64,000 nucleotides of DNA from Isoptericola chiayiensis (GTDB lineage: Bacteria; Actinomycetota; Actinomycetes; Actinomycetales; Cellulomonadaceae). Location of the stretch: NCBI RefSeq assembly GCF_013149805.1, contig NZ_JABEZT010000003.1, forward strand, positions 434,001 to 498,000. The letters run 5' to 3'. The position numbers and the translations under genes were made by a program. Within the stretch, counting starts at the first letter, position 1, and each line of letters opens with the position of its first letter. Below are positions 56,639-64,000 of the stretch, piece by piece. Below the pieces are notes generated by a model. It was not told where the DNA came from. It did not search any database and worked only from the letters and a program-made list of their open reading frames with translations.

Positions 56639-56723
56639 CCCGAGACTGTGGGCGCACTCCGTGGCCCGTTATGCCCAGGTATGCACCTGATCGGGCCCCA
56701 CGAAGTGCGCCCACAGTCTCGGG
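56639..56723. repeat. 85-bp palindromic element between pyrE and the HAD-IIA gene
   Basis: The arms 56639-56661 and 56701-56723 pair at 22 of 23 positions (CCCGAGACTGTGGGCGCACT core). An inner GGCCCG/CGGGCC stem continues the fold. It shares length, core and the inner word GGCCCGT-ATG with the element at 24008-24090. It lies between convergent genes, so it may stop both. Confidence 0.82.
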
Positions 56724-56773
56724 ATGGGGTGGCGCGGGGCGGGGCCGGGCAGGCGCGAGGTGCCCGGCGGGCC

Positions 56774-57550
56774 TCAGACGCGGTCGACGAGGTCCGCGAC
56801 CGAGTCGACCACGTGGGTCGGCCGGAACGGGTGGTGGTCGACGTCCTCGGGAGCCGTGGACCCCGTGAGCACGAGGAACGTCTCCAGCCCGGCCTCGATC
56901 CCCGCGACCACGTCCGTGTCCATCCGGTCGCCGATCATCGCCGTCGTCTCGGAGTGCGCCTCGACCCGGTTCAGCGCGGACCGGAACATCATCGGGTTCG
57001 GCTTGCCGACGTAGTACGGCGAGCGGCCGGTCGCGGCGGTGATCATCGCCGCGACGGCGCCCGTGGCGGGCAGCGGGCCCTCGGCCGACGGTCCGGTCGT
57101 GTCCGGGTTCGTCGCGATGAACCGCGCGCCGGCCTTGATCAGGCGGATGGCCTTGGTGATCGCCTCGAACGAGTAGGTGCGGGTCTCGCCGAGCACCACG
57201 TAGTCGGGGGACGACTCGGTGAGCGTGTAGCCGGCCTCGTGCATGGCCGTGGTCAGCCCGGCCTCACCGATCACGTAGGCCGACCCGTTCGGCACCTGCT
57301 CGGTGAGGAACGTCGCGGTGGCGAGCGCGGAGGTCCAGATGGCCTCCTCCGGGACGTCGATGCCCGAGTGCGCCAGCCGCGCGGCGAGGTCCCGCGCCGT
57401 GTAGATCGAGTTGTTCGTCAGCACCAGGAACGGGCGCTCGTGCTCGCGCAGGGCGGCGATGAAGTCGGCGGCACCGGGGATCGCCTCGCCCTCGTGCACG
57501 AGCACGCCGTCCATGTCCGTCAGCCAGCACTCGATCGTCCGTGAGGTCAT
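56774..57550 (-). CDS. HAD-IIA sugar-phosphatase (NagD-like)
   Basis: The 258-residue protein has motif I with nucleophile D12 and acid D14 in LTDMDGVL, motif [10 protein letters not shown], a C2 cap, GKPNPMMF and motif [11 protein letters not shown]. It matches bacterial NagD phosphatases that act on nucleotide or sugar phosphates. The ATG is 7 nt after TACCGT on the minus strand. It is divergent from the DUF368 gene, with only 31 bp between the starts. Confidence 0.94.
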   Translation of the reverse strand: MTSRTIECWLTDMDGVLVHEGEAIPGAADFIAALREHERPFLVLTNNSIYTARDLAARLAHSGIDVPEEAIWTSALATATFLTEQVPNGSAYVIGEAGLTTAMHEAGYTLTESSPDYVVLGETRTYSFEAITKAIRLIKAGARFIATNPDTTGPSAEGPLPATGAVAAMITAATGRSPYYVGKPNPMMFRSALNRVEAHSETTAMIGDRMDTDVVAGIEAGLETFLVLTGSTAPEDVDHHPFRPTHVVDSVADLVDRV

Positions 57551-57557
57551 GGCCCCC

Positions 57558-57574
57558 ACGGTAGCCCGTAGGCT
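57558..57574. promoter_or_regulatory. Back-to-back divergent -10 boxes
   Basis: TACCGT (complement at 57558-57563, for the HAD-IIA gene) and TAGGCT (57569-57574, for the DUF368 gene) are 5 bp apart. Both are 7 nt from their start codons, so the two leaderless promoters must compete for the same DNA. Confidence 0.6.
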
Positions 57575-57581
57575 TCGTCGG

Positions 57582-58553
57582 GTGACCGACCAGCCGCACG
57601 AGCCCACCACCGACACCGGGGCGATCCACCGGCACGCCGCACCCCGTCCCGGCACGCCGTGGCGCGCCGCTCCCGGCCTCGCCGTGCGCGGGGGACTGGT
57701 CGGCATGGCCGAGTCCGTCCCGGGGATCTCCGGCGGCACGGTCGCGCTGATCACCGGTCTGTACGACCGCCTGCTCGGTGCGGCGAACCAGGTGGTGCAC
57801 GCCGGCCGCGAGCTCGTCCAGGGCGTGGTGCAGCGCCGCGGGCTGCGACCGGCGGCCCGCGCGCTGCGTGCGGTGGACTGGCGGTTCCTGGTCCCGGTGA
57901 TCGCCGGGATGGCGGTGGTGCTGCTGGTGTCGCTGAACACGATCGCCCCGCTCCTCGAGGAGCACCCCGTCCCGGTCCGGTCGGTGTTCTTCGGCATGAT
58001 CGCGGTCTCGGTGCTGGTCCCGCTGCGCATGATGCCGCGGCGGTTCCGGCCCGCCGACGCCGCCCTGCTGGTGGCGGCCGCCGTGATCGGCTTCTTCCTG
58101 GTGGGGCTGCCCCCGGCCGAGGCCACCGACCCGTCGCTCTGGTACGTCGCCGGCGCGGCTGCCATCGCGATCAACGCCCTCGTCCTGCCGGGGGTGTCGG
58201 GGTCGACGCTGCTCGTCGTCATGGGTCTCTACGTCCCGGTCCAGCAGGCGATCGAGGACCGTGACCTGGCCTTCGTCGGCGCGTTCGCCCTGGGCGCGAT
58301 CGTCGGCCTGGCCTCGTTCGTCAAGCTCCTGCACTGGCTGCTGGAGCACCGGCGGCAGGGCACGATGGCGGTCCTCGCGGGCCTGATGATCGGCTCGCTG
58401 CGGGCGCTGTGGCCCTGGCAGGACGCCGACGGCGGGCTCCTCGCACCGCCCGACGCCGGGTCCGTGCTCGGGCCGGTGCTGCTGGCGCTGGCCGGTGCCG
58501 CCGTCGTCGGCGCGGCGATCTGGTGGGAGTCGAGCCGGACCGCCGATGCCTGA
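57582..58553 (+). CDS. DUF368 membrane protein, probable undecaprenyl-phosphate translocase (PopT type)
   Basis: The 323-residue protein has about eight helices and the repeated DUF368 signatures [20 protein letters not shown] and [19 protein letters not shown]368 proteins of Vibrio and Staphylococcus return the C55-P lipid carrier to the inner leaflet for peptidoglycan and polymer synthesis; I infer the same role here. The GTG is 7 nt after TAGGCT. The TrmH gene overlaps its end by 8 bp. Confidence 0.9.
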   Translation: MTDQPHEPTTDTGAIHRHAAPRPGTPWRAAPGLAVRGGLVGMAESVPGISGGTVALITGLYDRLLGAANQVVHAGRELVQGVVQRRGLRPAARALRAVDWRFLVPVIAGMAVVLLVSLNTIAPLLEEHPVPVRSVFFGMIAVSVLVPLRMMPRRFRPADAALLVAAAVIGFFLVGLPPAEATDPSLWYVAGAAAIAINALVLPGVSGSTLLVVMGLYVPVQQAIEDRDLAFVGAFALGAIVGLASFVKLLHWLLEHRRQGTMAVLAGLMIGSLRALWPWQDADGGLLAPPDAGSVLGPVLLALAGAAVVGAAIWWESSRTADA

Positions 58554-59193
58554 GCAGGGTCGGAGCCCGGGGCCGGACGCCCCTCGGGTCGTCCAGGTCG
58601 GCGTGGGGCCCTGGGAGGGGCCGTGGCCCGACGACCCGCGGTACGACCCCGAGCTGCTGGAGCACGGCGACCGGCGCAACGTCGTCGACCGGTACCGCTA
58701 CTGGACCGTCGAGGCGGTCGTCGCCGACATGGATCAGCGTCGCGACGCCGACGCCTTGCTGCACGTGGCGATCGAGAACTGGGCGCACGACCTCAACATC
58801 GGGTCGGTGGTGCGCACCGCCAACGCGTTCAACGTGGCCGGCGTGCACGTGGTGGGACGACGGCGGTGGAACCGCCGCGGCGCGATGGTCACCGACCGCT
58901 ACCTGCACGTGCACCACCGTCCCGACGCGGGCGACCTGGCCGCCTGGGCCGCCGCGGAGGGGCTCGCCGTGATCGGGGTGGACAACGTGCCCGGGTCGGT
59001 CCCGCTGGAGCGCCGCGAGCTGCCGGCCCGTTGCGTGCTGCTGCTCGGGCAGGAGTCGAGCGGCCTGACCGCCGAGGCGCAGGCCGTGTGCGACGTCGTC
59101 GTGCACATCACCCAGCACGGGTCGACCCGGTCGATGAACGCCGGGGCCGCCGCCGCGATCGCGATGCACTCCTGGGCGCTGCAGCACCTGTGA
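58546..59193 (+). CDS. TrmH-family (SpoU) RNA 2'-O-methyltransferase
   Basis: The 215-residue SPOUT enzyme has motif 1 NIGSVVRTANAFNVAGVHVV, motif 2 LLLGQESSGLT and motif 3 GSTRSMNAGAAAAIAMH, which form the SAM-binding knot. It has no separate N-terminal substrate domain beyond 60 residues, so the RNA target is unclear. It overlaps the DUF368 gene by 8 bp. A tandem repeat of 21 bp includes its last codons and stop. Confidence 0.92.
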   Translation: MPEQGRSPGPDAPRVVQVGVGPWEGPWPDDPRYDPELLEHGDRRNVVDRYRYWTVEAVVADMDQRRDADALLHVAIENWAHDLNIGSVVRTANAFNVAGVHVVGRRRWNRRGAMVTDRYLHVHHRPDAGDLAAWAAAEGLAVIGVDNVPGSVPLERRELPARCVLLLGQESSGLTAEAQAVCDVVVHITQHGSTRSMNAGAAAAIAMHSWALQHL

Positions 59194-59241
59194 CCGGCGC
59201 TGCGGCACCCGTGACCGGTGCTGCAGCACCCGTGACCGGTG
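59179..59241 (+). repeat. 21-bp tandem repeat at the end of the TrmH gene
   Basis: Three units of CTGCAGCACC[T/C]GTGACCGG[C/T]G (59179-59199, 59200-59220, 59221-59241) and a partial fourth. The first unit contains the last codons and stop TGA of the TrmH gene; the next units lie just beyond it. Confidence 0.92.
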
Positions 59242-59425
59242 CTGCGCTGGGCGTCCGGCGGGTGGCGTGGACCGTCCGCGCGTCTCACCCTGTGCGACGC
59301 GACGTGACGCCGATGTGGTGGTCGTGAGAAAATCCGGTTGCATGTGGGCTGCGCTCGCCCCACCAGTGAGGGTGTGATGCCGTCCGCCTGCGTCCCTCGT
59401 ACGTTCCCTCATTGGAGTACCGCAG

Positions 59426-60445
<1,020 letters not shown>

Positions 60446-60464
60446 TCAGCGCTCCGCGCCGACG

Positions 60465-60501
60465 CGACGCCCTCCTGCCCCTGCCGGGCCGGGGGGCGTC
60501 G
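60465..60501. terminator. Hairpin after fbaA
   Basis: CGACGCCC (60465-60472) and GGGCGTCG (60494-60501) pair around a G/C-rich loop that can fold further. It lies between fbaA and the convergent STAS gene and ends 1 bp before its stop. Confidence 0.6.
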
Positions 60502-60921
60502 TCAGTTGCGGGTCGTGGTGACGTCGAGGTCGACGCCCGGGTCCTCGTCGACGATCTCGAGCAGCTCGCCGATGCGGGTCACGTCGAGCAGGAACCGGAC
60601 CGTGGGCGGGGCCCGCAGGACGCGCACCTTGTGCGGGCTGCGGGTGGCGAGGCGGGCCAGGAACGCCACGCCGGAGGAGTCCATGAAGGTCACGTGGTGA
60701 GCGTCGATCTCGACGGGCAGGCCGGAGGCCTCGGCGTCGGAGATGGCGTCGCCGAGCTCGGCGCTGATGTCGGCGTCGATCTCGCCGGACAGCACGACCC
60801 GGGCGCGCGAGGTGCCCTGGATGACGTGGACGCTGGCGGGGTCACCGATCCGGGGCGCGGCGGGGTCCGCGCCGTCGTCGTCGACGGGGCGGTCCGCGGC
60901 CGTGTTCGATCCGTCGTGCAC
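60502..60921 (-). CDS. STAS-domain anti-sigma factor antagonist
   Basis: The 139-residue protein has a disordered acidic N-terminus (1-28) and a STAS domain of the SpoIIAA/RsbV type. The phosphorylation site is FMDSSGVAFL, with S83 matching Ser58 of SpoIIAA. Its state would be set by an anti-sigma kinase and a SpoIIE-type phosphatase. AAGGAG precedes the GTG, a strong ribosome binding site. It is divergent from the SpoIIE-type protein at 61036, which may act on it. Confidence 0.93.
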   Translation of the reverse strand: MHDGSNTAADRPVDDDGADPAAPRIGDPASVHVIQGTSRARVVLSGEIDADISAELGDAISDAEASGLPVEIDAHHVTFMDSSGVAFLARLATRSPHKVRVLRAPPTVRFLLDVTRIGELLEIVDEDPGVDLDVTTTRN

Positions 60922-61035
60922 GGTGCTCCTTCCACGAGCTCGTCGCTCACCTGAGGTCTCAGCGGACACCAATCTACGGTTGAATGGCCTGCGAATGCAC
61001 CAACCTGGCCGCGATCATACCGAGATGGGGAGGAT

Positions 61036-63207
61036 ATGACCGAGATGTCCCCCTCCCCGGCGGGACTTCTGCCCGTCTCGGCGGACCATCTGACGGCCGC
61101 GCTCGCCGCGACCGGCGTCCCCACCTTCATCACCGGTGAGTGGTCGGCGGGCATGCCGGTGCTGTGGGTCAACGCCGCGTTCGAACGGTTCACCGGGATG
61201 ACGGTCGAGGACCTGGCCGTGCTCGGCCCGAACGCGCTGCTGGCGCTGGTCGACGACGACCCCGAGCGCGAGCCCGCGCAGGTGGACCTGGTCGCGGGGC
61301 GCTCGATGCGCCGCATCGTCGGGATGCGCGCCCGGGACGGCCGGACCAGCTGGCTGCAGATCGACGTCACCCCGCTGCCCTCGGACGACGGCGGCGCGCA
61401 CCACTGGGTGGGCATGGCCACCGACGTGTCCGAGTACGTCGACCGGCAGGCGGCGCAGCTCGCGTCGCTGGAGGTGGAGCGCCAGCAGCGCGCGGACCTC
61501 GACCTGATCGCCCAGACCACCGAGCTGCTCGGCGACCTCGAGTACCCGCTGGCGCTGCGGGACATCGCCGACCTGCTGCGCTCGCTCGTGCCCTGGGCGA
61601 GCTTCTACCTCAACGACGACGGCCTGCAGCACGCCGACGGCGTCGACGTCGCCTCGCCGCCGTCGGGCCGGGGGCGCCGGCACGCCCGGTACGTCCCCGC
61701 GCCGCCGGGCGAGCCCTCGACCGGGCCCGGGGACGCCGTCGAGGGCGGCGAGACGCTGGCGGGCGACCACGTGCAGGACCTCCTGGACGGCCTCGTCGAC
61801 GGTCCGGTGCGGCTCGACCTCGGGGCCACCTACCCGCCGTTCTCCGCCTCGGGCTGGCTGTCCCGGGACCTGCGGCACCGCGTCGTGGAGGAGACGGGCG
61901 CGATCCCGCGCTCCGTCGTCGTGCACGCCGTGGCCGGTCGACGCCGCGTCCTCGGCCTGGTCGTGACCTGGCACGGGGACGCGCAGGGCGAGCCCCCCGC
62001 CACCGCACCGGCCCCGGAGGGCGAGCACGTCGTCACCGTCGTCGAGGTCGTGGCCCGCCGTGCGGGGACGGCAATCGACAACGCCCGCCTCTACGCGCGC
62101 GAGCACCGGCTCGCCGAGGCCCTGCAGCGCGCCATGCTCCCCGAGCAGGCGGACGTCACCGGTCTGGACGTGTGGACCTACTACGCGCCCAACGCCGAGC
62201 ACGCGCAGGTCGGGGGCGACTGGTACGACCTGCTGCAGATCGCCGACGGCACCGTGGGCCTCGTCATCGGCGACGTCGTGGGGCACGACGTCGAGGCCGC
62301 GGCGGCGATGGGCCAGCTGCGCTCCGTGGTGCGCGCCTACGCCTACGAGCTGACGCACCCGGCGACGGTCCTGGACCGCGTCGACCAGCTCGTGACGGGC
62401 ATGCGGGTGCCACGGCCGGCGTCGCTCGTCTACGCCACCCTCGAGCACCGGGTCGAGGACGACACCTGGGCGCTGGACTACACGCGCGCCGGGCACCTGC
62501 CGCCGCTCCTCCTGCGCGAGGGGACGGTCCGCCTGCTCTCCGGCGCGGGGGGACCGCTGGTGGGGTTCGGGGCCGACCCGCGCGCGGTCAGCCGGGAGGA
62601 GCTGCGCCGCGGTGACGTGCTGCTGTTCTACACCGACGGGCTGATCGAACGCCGCGACCGGTCCCTGAAGGTCGGCCTGGACACGCTCGTCGACATCTCC
62701 GCGCGGATCACCGCCCGGGACTCCGCCGGCGTCGGCGAGGAGCTGCTGGCCCGCCTCGCGGACGCCCCGGAGGACGACGTCGCGATCGTCGTCGTGCGGG
62801 TGCCCGACCCGGCCACGGACGACCAGGTCACGGCGCTGAGCCCGCGGTCGCGCCGGTGGCTGCTGCCGAGCGAGCCGGCGTCCATCGGTCGTGCGCGCCA
62901 CGCGGTGCTGCGCACCTGCCAGGCGTGGGGGCTGCCGGACTCCGCGGCCGCCGAGCTGGTGGTGTCCGAGCTGGTCGCCAACGGCGTGCTGCACGGCTGG
63001 GGGAACATCGCCCTGCGCCTGTACGACACGGGCGAGGGGCTCCGCATCGAGGTGGAGGACGCCAACCCGGCGCCGCCGGTCGCCACCGACGGGCACCCGA
63101 ACCGGCTGGGCGGGTTCGGCATGCAGATCGTCGAGCGGCTCGCCGACTGGGGCTGGCGTCCGGCCGGCAGCGGCAAGCTGGTGTGGGCACGGCTGCGGGC
63201 GACCTGA
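61036..63207 (+). CDS. PAS-GAF-SpoIIE phosphatase-HATPase (RsbU/RsbW fused) signalling protein
   Basis: The 723-residue protein carries four parts: a PAS domain (about 15-130, VLWVNAAFERFTGMTVEDL), a GAF-like region (about 150-350), a PP2C/SpoIIE phosphatase (about 365-580, AMLPEQADVTGLDVWTYYAP, then GGDWYDLL and GDVVGHDVEAA) and a C-terminal RsbW-like ATPase (about 605-720, SELVANGVLHGW and GGFGMQIVERLADWGW). Antagonist phosphatase and anti-sigma kinase are therefore in one chain. The ligand of the PAS/GAF part is unknown. GGGGAGG precedes the ATG. STAS genes lie on both sides (60502 and 63784). Confidence 0.94.
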   Translation: MTEMSPSPAGLLPVSADHLTAALAATGVPTFITGEWSAGMPVLWVNAAFERFTGMTVEDLAVLGPNALLALVDDDPEREPAQVDLVAGRSMRRIVGMRARDGRTSWLQIDVTPLPSDDGGAHHWVGMATDVSEYVDRQAAQLASLEVERQQRADLDLIAQTTELLGDLEYPLALRDIADLLRSLVPWASFYLNDDGLQHADGVDVASPPSGRGRRHARYVPAPPGEPSTGPGDAVEGGETLAGDHVQDLLDGLVDGPVRLDLGATYPPFSASGWLSRDLRHRVVEETGAIPRSVVVHAVAGRRRVLGLVVTWHGDAQGEPPATAPAPEGEHVVTVVEVVARRAGTAIDNARLYAREHRLAEALQRAMLPEQADVTGLDVWTYYAPNAEHAQVGGDWYDLLQIADGTVGLVIGDVVGHDVEAAAAMGQLRSVVRAYAYELTHPATVLDRVDQLVTGMRVPRPASLVYATLEHRVEDDTWALDYTRAGHLPPLLLREGTVRLLSGAGGPLVGFGADPRAVSREELRRGDVLLFYTDGLIERRDRSLKVGLDTLVDISARITARDSAGVGEELLARLADAPEDDVAIVVVRVPDPATDDQVTALSPRSRRWLLPSEPASIGRARHAVLRTCQAWGLPDSAAAELVVSELVANGVLHGWGNIALRLYDTGEGLRIEVEDANPAPPVATDGHPNRLGGFGMQIVERLADWGWRPAGSGKLVWARLRAT

Positions 63208-63229
63208 CGGGCCGGCCGACCGGCCCGTC
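63206..63229. terminator. Hairpin at the end of the SpoIIE-type gene
   Basis: GACGGGCCGG (63206-63215) and CCGGCCCGTC (63220-63229) are perfect complements around CCGA. The hairpin begins within the stop codon and lies 12 bp before the convergent DUF3151 gene, so it can serve both. Confidence 0.75.
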
Positions 63230-63240
63230 GGCCGGACGGG

Positions 63241-63684
63241 TCAGCGCAGGGCGCGCACCTCGTCGGCCGACGTGCCGGAGTCGACGAGGAACTGCTCGCA
63301 CCGCTGCGCCTCGTCGTCCTCGCCGATGCGTCCGGCGGCCTCCGCCAGCGCCAGCAGCGCTCGCAGGAACCCCTGGTTGGGCACGTGGTCGGCCGGGACG
63401 GGGCCCTGCCCGCGCCAGCCGGCGCGTCGCAGCGCGTCGAGCCCGCGGTGGTAGCCGGTCCGGGCGTACGCGTAGGCGGTGACCGCGTGCACGACGTCGT
63501 CACCGCCGTCGAGGGTCTGCTCGGCCAGCACGGCCCAGACCAGGCCGGCGGACGGGTCGGTGGCGGCCAGGCGGGCCGGGTCCTCGCCCGTCTCCAGCCC
63601 CTCGCGCGCGGCGGCGTGGTCGTCCGGCAGGAGCGTCGGGGGCGGGCCCCCGAGCAGGTTCTCCACAGGCTTCGGTGAGGTCAT
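63241..63684 (-). CDS. DUF3151 family protein
   Basis: The 147-residue soluble helical protein opens with ENLLGGPPPTLLPDD and has the family stretch VHAVTAYAYARTGYHRGLDAL followed by RRAGWRGQGPVP. DUF3151 is conserved in actinobacteria without a known function. The ATG is 6 nt after a GACACT hexamer. It lies between two partner-switching genes, which may or may not be meaningful. Confidence 0.92.
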   Translation of the reverse strand: MTSPKPVENLLGGPPPTLLPDDHAAAREGLETGEDPARLAATDPSAGLVWAVLAEQTLDGGDDVVHAVTAYAYARTGYHRGLDALRRAGWRGQGPVPADHVPNQGFLRALLALAEAAGRIGEDDEAQRCEQFLVDSGTSADEVRALR

Positions 63685-63783
63685 GACCCCAGTGTCCCAG
63701 GACGGGCCCGCGCGACGCACCTCACCGGGCGGGGGCGGCACTACGCCCGGCGGCCCGGCAGGGTTCGCCGGTAGGCTCGGCGC

Positions 63784-64000
63784 ATGATCGAGATCGCGAC
63801 GTCCTCCACGACGACGACGCTCGTGATCGCGGGCGACCTCGATCTTGCCGAGCGCGACCAGTTCCCCGAGATCGCCGCGCGCGTGGTGGGTCTGCGCCGC
63901 CAGCTGCTCGTGATCGACATGTGCCGGGTCACCTTCATGGACTCCACGGGTGCGGCGTTCCTGATCTCGCTGGCCGACTCGGGCCGCAAGCGCGGGGGAG
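63784..64000 (+). CDS. STAS-domain anti-sigma factor antagonist (cut by the window end)
   Basis: The first 72 residues are visible: a compact STAS domain with the phosphosite FMDSTGAAFL (S53-T54; the second position is Thr rather than Ser). It would act in partner switching with an RsbW-type kinase such as the C-terminal domain of the protein at 61036. The ATG is 6 nt after TAGGCT (63772-63777), with no ribosome binding site. The rest of the gene lies beyond the window. Confidence 0.9.
   Translation, partial: MIEIATSSTTTTLVIAGDLDLAERDQFPEIAARVVGLRRQLLVIDMCRVTFMDSTGAAFLISLADSGRKRGG

Overview
The window is a contiguous piece of a very GC-rich actinobacterial chromosome. Evidence for this includes frequent GTG starts, an Mrp antiporter operon with an A-B fusion, an HspR-type HAIR operator before clpB, a ydaO-type c-di-AMP riboswitch before an NlpC/P60 gene, and about 20 genes whose -10 hexamer (TANNNT-like) lies only 6-7 nt before the start codon, the signature of leaderless transcripts. 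The gene mix resembles Cellulomonadaceae or Promicromonosporaceae (Cellulomonas, Cellulosimicrobium, Isoptericola relatives); this placement is an inference from gene content. I see no insertion sequence, prophage, CRISPR array or rRNA, so this looks like core chromosome with small accessory patches.

Layout, 1-25 kb. The end of a 2-oxoacid dehydrogenase operon (E1 beta, E2) is followed by a 71-bp perfect hairpin and a CopD/CtaG copper and oxidase-assembly membrane protein. Next come a DUF4287 protein, a FAD oxidoreductase and an S9 peptidase. A polyol regulon follows (mannitol-type dehydrogenase, SorC regulator, binding protein and two permeases, no ATPase), tied together by a shared CAGATGAGCG operator half-site. 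A TetR regulator with three operators spaced 17 bp apart faces an operon of an MMPL transporter and a YhgE/Pip protein; the MMPL C-terminus looks like a decayed ABC ATPase domain. Then come a cytosolic trypsin-like protein, a divergent PTS pair (IIA-Glc-like and PtsI) and an aldo/keto reductase.

Layout, 25-49.5 kb. A thioredoxin-NHL protein precedes the complete mrpA(B)CDEFG operon. After it lie a NarL/HK two-component pair, a GAP-family membrane protein, a HAD hydrolase, a TIM-barrel isomerase, TetR and DinB genes. Two paralogous unknown genes (39.7 and 43.5 kb) bracket a 732-bp gene-free interval rich in DnaA-box-like sites, a pirin gene, tRNA-Gly(CCC) and dcd. An Ogt/Ada-AlkA alkylation-repair pair, an alpha/beta hydrolase and an LppM-like lipoprotein follow.

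Layout, 49.5-64 kb. HspR-controlled clpB is followed by an NlpC/P60 peptidase under a c-di-AMP riboswitch, a septum-formation-family protein, exonuclease III with a back-to-back divergent SDR gene, pyrE, a NagD-like phosphatase, a DUF368/PopT-type membrane protein, a TrmH methyltransferase and fructose-bisphosphate aldolase. The end is a partner-switching module: a STAS antagonist, a PAS-GAF-SpoIIE phosphatase-HATPase protein, a DUF3151 protein and a second STAS gene cut by the window edge.

The most unusual items are the MMPL/decayed-ABC/YhgE operon, a family of 47-85 bp palindromes placed between convergent gene pairs, and the DnaA-box-like intergenic cluster.
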